A stretch of 16,882 nucleotides of DNA from positions 1 to 16,882 of the forward strand of contig DASXTS010000169.1 of assembly GCA_036505275.1 (NCBI GenBank), written 5' to 3'. Position 1 is the first letter of the stretch, and every line of letters begins with the position of its first letter. The notes below the pieces were generated by a model, which made no database searches, was not told the DNA's origin, and saw only the letters and a list, made by a program, of their open reading frames with translations. The DNA is from DASXTS01 sp036505275. GTDB lineage: Bacteria; Actinomycetota; Actinomycetes; Mycobacteriales; Pseudonocardiaceae. The translations under genes and the position numbers were made by a program. Of this stretch, positions 14,278-16,882 are shown piece by piece.

Positions 14278-15906
14278 TCAGGGTCTTGCTGCTGCCGTAC
14301 GGGGCGCACTCAGCGGCGCGGGCGGGATGACGACGTAGCTGCCGTAGCGGGTGTGGATGATCGCGTCACCGGTCCGCCAGACGCCGGGGAAGACGGCGAG
14401 GTAGGCGTCCCGGTACTGGCGGCCGTCCGGGTCGTTCCACAGCGAGACCGGCATCGACGGCATCGGTGCCGTGACGACCAGGTCGCCGGCCTCGTCCACC
14501 ACCGGCTGCCCGGCGGGGGACCAGGCTTCGACCCGGACGCCGAGGAAGGGTGCCGGCAGCTCGCCGGCGTAGACCGGCAGGAGCGGGTTGGCGCCGATGT
14601 AGGTGGTGCAGACGCTCGTGTCACCGCAGTCCGACTCGAGCAGCAGATCGCGTTTCACGTGGCGGTACACCCAGTGCCAGGTGGAGTCGGGCAGCGGCGG
14701 GCCGGTGCAGGTGATCGAGCGCAGCGCGGACAGGTCGTGTCGCTCGCCGGGGCGGATGCCGGCTCGCTCGCACGCGGTCAGGTAGGCCGCGGCCGTGCCG
14801 AACCGGGTCACCCGCTGCTCACTGCAGATCCGGAACAGGGCATCCGTCGTCGGGGCCGTGGGGCTGCCGTCGTAGGTGACGATGGTCGCGCCGACGGACA
14901 GCGCGGTGACGAGCACGTTCCAGTCCGTCCGTCCGGCGTCGGGGTAGATGAAGACGCGGTCGTCAGGCCCGGTCTCGCGGTGCAGCCCGTGCGCTTTGAC
15001 GTGCTCGAGCAGGATCCCGCCGTGCGAGTGCATGAAGCCGCTGGGCAGGCCGGTCGTGCCTGACCCGTGGAGGATCCACAACGGGTGCCTGAACGGGACC
15101 CGCTGGTAGCTCGGCTCCGCCTCGGCCGCCGCGAGGCGATGGAAGTCGGCGAACCCGCTTGGCGGCTGCTCAGCGGGCCGCAGGTGCCGGACCAGGACGG
15201 TCTCACGCAGGCTCGGCAACGCGGCCCGCAGCTCCCGCACGGTGTCGAGCCGGTCGTTGTCGCGGCCGGCGACGTGGTGGCCGTCGGCGGCGATCAGAAC
15301 CACCGGTTCGATCTGCCGGAGCCGGTCGAGCAGGTTCTCGGCCCCGAGTTCCGGGTGGCAGCACGACCAGACTGCCCCGACCGCCGCCGCGGCGAGCAGC
15401 GCGACCACGGCCTGCGGAATGTTGGGCAGGTAGGCGGCAACCCGGTCTCCGGGGCCGACGCCCATCCTGCGCAGGCCACGTGCTACTGAGGCGACCTGGT
15501 GGGTCAACTCGGCCCAGGACAGTTGGACCTGCGCGCTGGCCTCGGTGAGCCCGACGATCGCTAGTTCGCCGCCGCCCGAGCTGCCGTGACGCAACACGTT
15601 CTCCGTGAAGTTCAGGCGGCTGCCCGGGAACCAGTCCGCGCCGGGCATGGCCGGCTCGTCCAGCGCCGTGGTCGGCGGCGTCGATGGTGTTTCGCCGATG
15701 ACACCGAACCACTCCCAGATCGAGCACCAGAAGCCGTTGAGATCGTCAACCGACCAGCGCCACAGCTCGTCGTAGCCGACCAGTCGTCGGTGCTGCGCAC
15801 GATTGACCCAGGCCAGGTACGCCGCCATCCGGGAGTTCAGCATCCGTTCCTCGGACGGGGTCCACAGCAGCTCACGGGGGCCGGTCCCTTCGATCGCCGT
15901 CGCCAC
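14278..15906 (-). CDS. divergent acetoacetyl-CoA-synthetase-like protein, C-terminally truncated
   Basis: From GTG 15906 the protein has 542 residues, versus about 650 in the family. Family landmarks are clear: LLWTPSEERMLNSRMAAYLA at 13-32, YDELWRWSVDDLNGFW at 45-60, FPGSRLNFTENVLRHG at 93-108 and LPVYAGELPAPFLGVRVEAW at 443-462. But the P-loop reads SGTTGLPSGF, with Ser289 where the conserved lysine should be. The usual TTTGWMMWN segment is PDAGRTDWN (322-330). The protein ends soon after GVWRTGDAI, so the mobile C-terminal domain with the catalytic lysine is missing. It is probably inactive as a ligase, or altered in role. GGGAGG precedes the GTG by only four bases. It leads the PHA operon. 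Confidence 0.75.
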   Translation of the reverse strand: MATAIEGTGPRELLWTPSEERMLNSRMAAYLAWVNRAQHRRLVGYDELWRWSVDDLNGFWCSIWEWFGVIGETPSTPPTTALDEPAMPGADWFPGSRLNFTENVLRHGSSGGGELAIVGLTEASAQVQLSWAELTHQVASVARGLRRMGVGPGDRVAAYLPNIPQAVVALLAAAAVGAVWSCCHPELGAENLLDRLRQIEPVVLIAADGHHVAGRDNDRLDTVRELRAALPSLRETVLVRHLRPAEQPPSGFADFHRLAAAEAEPSYQRVPFRHPLWILHGSGTTGLPSGFMHSHGGILLEHVKAHGLHRETGPDDRVFIYPDAGRTDWNVLVTALSVGATIVTYDGSPTAPTTDALFRICSEQRVTRFGTAAAYLTACERAGIRPGERHDLSALRSITCTGPPLPDSTWHWVYRHVKRDLLLESDCGDTSVCTTYIGANPLLPVYAGELPAPFLGVRVEAWSPAGQPVVDEAGDLVVTAPMPSMPVSLWNDPDGRQYRDAYLAVFPGVWRTGDAIIHTRYGSYVVIPPAPLSAPRTAAARP

Positions 15907-16020
15907 TGGGCCTCCCGAAGCGACATCGCCGCTACCAGGAACGGTAGGGAGGTGGCCCGCTGGCCGCTTCGGGTGCGCACACCAAACGCATCGGCCCGTC
16001 TCGGTCCCGGCGACCAATGG
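15902..16020 (-). promoter_or_regulatory. repeated ~119-bp upstream element, copy B
   Basis: This is the second copy of the element at 9063-9181, with the same length and orientation and the same four conserved blocks (15902-15914, 15966-15973, 15981-15990, 16009-16016). It covers the ribosome binding site and the GTG start of the synthetase-like gene. A perfect 9-bp inverted repeat, cccgaagcg (15914-15922) with cgcttcggg (15965-15973), encloses a 5-bp hairpin, ctacc (15932-15936) with ggtag (15943-15947). In the transcript, the 3' arm of the long stem overlaps the GGGAGG ribosome binding site, so folding could limit translation. Confidence 0.6.
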
Positions 16021-16084
16021 GGCTGGCGTGCCGTCGTCGATCGCCCCGCCGTCAAGGCGGGATGGATATGTGAACCGGCCCTTC

Positions 16085-16090
16085 TACGAT
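16085..16090 (+). promoter_or_regulatory. candidate -10 box for a leaderless PucR transcript
   Basis: TACGAT matches TANNNT and ends six bases before the ATG at 16097, the spacing typical of leaderless actinobacterial genes. The AGG directly touching the ATG is too close to act as a Shine-Dalgarno sequence. No clear -35 box is visible. Confidence 0.45.
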
Positions 16091-16096
16091 GCGAGG

Positions 16097-16882
16097 ATGA
16101 CCGTCGCTGCCGCTGATGCACGCCTGTCCTCGGTTGCCGCGACCGTCGGAGCGCACGTGGTCGAGCTCAGCGACGACGTCTGGTCGAACATCGTCGAGAC
16201 GATCCCGGAGCTGCGTGCCGATGAGCTGGTCATCGAGCTGCTGCGGGCCAGCGTGGCCGAGAACGTCGCTCGCCTGCTGCACGTTTTCCAGCACGGGTTT
16301 CCGATCGACGCGGTGGGCGCGCCCACGGCCGCGGTCGAGTACGCGCGCCGGCTGGCCCAGCGGGGCATCGCGGTGATCCCGCTGGTGCGGGCCTACCGGA
16401 TCGGGCACGCCCGATACCTGCGCTGGTGTCTCAACGAGCTGGCCCGTCAAGAGGTCGACCGCTCCATCGTGATGGACACCACCCACCTCATGCTGGACGT
16501 GAGCTTCGCCTACGTGGACCGCATCACCGAGCAGGTCGTGACGGCGTACCAGAACGAACGCGATCGGTGGCTGCTCAGCCAGACCGCGGTGCGCGCCAGC
16601 CGGGTCAGCGCCTTGCTCAGCCAGCGGGACGCGGACATCGACGCGGCGGAATCGGCCCTCGGGTACCGGCTGCGCCAACACCACCTCGCGTTGCTGCTGT
16701 GGGTGGGCGAGACGACCACCAACGGCGCCGGCCTGATCCGTCTCGATCGGCTCGCCGCAGCCCTCGCGGCCGAGCTGGGCGCCGGCCGGCCGCTGTTTGT
16801 GCCGCGCGACGAGACGCTCGCCTGGGCCTGGCTGCCGTTGGGCGCCGGCAGCCACGTCGCACTTGACCCGATGGCCGAGGTA
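16097..16882 (+). CDS. PucR/CdaR-type transcriptional regulator, 5' part
   Basis: The frame from ATG 16097 stays open for 262 codons to the window edge, so the gene is cut there. The N-terminal all-helical domain (SVAENVARLLHVFQHGFPID at 52-71; EYARRLAQRGIAVIPLVRAY at 81-100; RIGHARYLRW) and the linker AYQNERDRWLLSQTAVRASR (150-169) are typical of actinobacterial PucR-like regulators. A GGDEF-like fold begins at about 175 (ALGYRLRQHHLALLLWVGE). The expected C-terminal helix-turn-helix lies beyond the window. It is divergent from the synthetase-like gene and the PHA operon, with a 190-base shared upstream region, so it may control that operon or itself. Confidence 0.82.
   Translation, partial: MTVAAADARLSSVAATVGAHVVELSDDVWSNIVETIPELRADELVIELLRASVAENVARLLHVFQHGFPIDAVGAPTAAVEYARRLAQRGIAVIPLVRAYRIGHARYLRWCLNELARQEVDRSIVMDTTHLMLDVSFAYVDRITEQVVTAYQNERDRWLLSQTAVRASRVSALLSQRDADIDAAESALGYRLRQHHLALLLWVGETTTNGAGLIRLDRLAAALAAELGAGRPLFVPRDETLAWAWLPLGAGSHVALDPMAEV

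Noticed and set aside
15907..16017. Longer start (TTG 16017) for the synthetase-like protein
   Set aside because: The extra residues coincide exactly with the repeated 119-bp element, GGGAGG precedes GTG 15906, and family proteins begin near LLWTPSEER. I keep it as an alternative because copy A has a similar peptide string.

Overview
The window is very GC-rich. Its coding frames carry almost only G or C at third codon positions, and GTG starts, 1-4 nt stop/start overlaps and leaderless-type starts are frequent. Together with DUF3556 and DUF7455 proteins and a PucR-type regulator, this points to a high-GC actinomycete. A Frankia-like, Pseudonocardia-like or mycobacterial relative is my inference, not something proven here.

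Layout. (1) 1-3.7 kb is accessory DNA: a D-2-hydroxyacid dehydrogenase, a small cupin, a Phd/YefM-RelE toxin-antitoxin pair whose toxin has a 1-nt frameshift, and on the minus strand a two-gene unit (hypothetical protein plus SEC-C protein) whose second gene is also frameshifted. (2) 3.8-4.1 kb holds a third frameshifted small gene running into a 22-bp tandem array. (3) 4.1-8.9 kb is a minus-strand operon: acyl-CoA ligase, DUF3556 membrane protein, then a CrtI-like FAD oxidoreductase. (4) 9.0-10.1 kb holds small genes: a one-helix membrane peptide, a DUF7455 zinc-ribbon-like protein and a small winged-helix-like protein. (5) 10.2-10.6 kb is a collapsed AraC regulator in three pieces and three frames. 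(6) 10.8-15.9 kb is a minus-strand polyhydroxyalkanoate/acyl-CoA operon: a divergent acetoacetyl-CoA-synthetase-like protein, a coiled-coil phasin-like protein, a chimeric hydrolase/acyl-CoA-dehydrogenase remnant, an acyl-CoA ligase, the two ends of a PHA synthase, and an intact phaZ depolymerase. (7) From 16.1 kb a PucR-type regulator is divergent and runs off the window.

Two patterns stand out. First, a roughly 119-bp element is present twice in the same orientation, upstream of the 7.5-8.9 kb ligase and over the start of the acetoacetyl-CoA-synthetase-like gene. The second copy can fold so that a 9-bp helix touches the Shine-Dalgarno sequence. It is the best candidate here for an undescribed cis-acting RNA or small dispersed element. 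Second, the PHA operon and its flank look eroded by internal deletions (phaC, hydrolase/acyl-CoA dehydrogenase, AraC, probably the synthetase C-terminus), while phaZ, the ligase and the phasin-like gene stay open. Single-base frameshifts occur in three other genes. Three unrelated short tandem arrays each lie directly behind the stop codon of a minus-strand gene.

Functionally, the intact genes fit activation and turnover of fatty or hydroxy acids (two ligases, phaZ, DUF3556/FAD operon). PHA synthesis itself appears lost at this locus.
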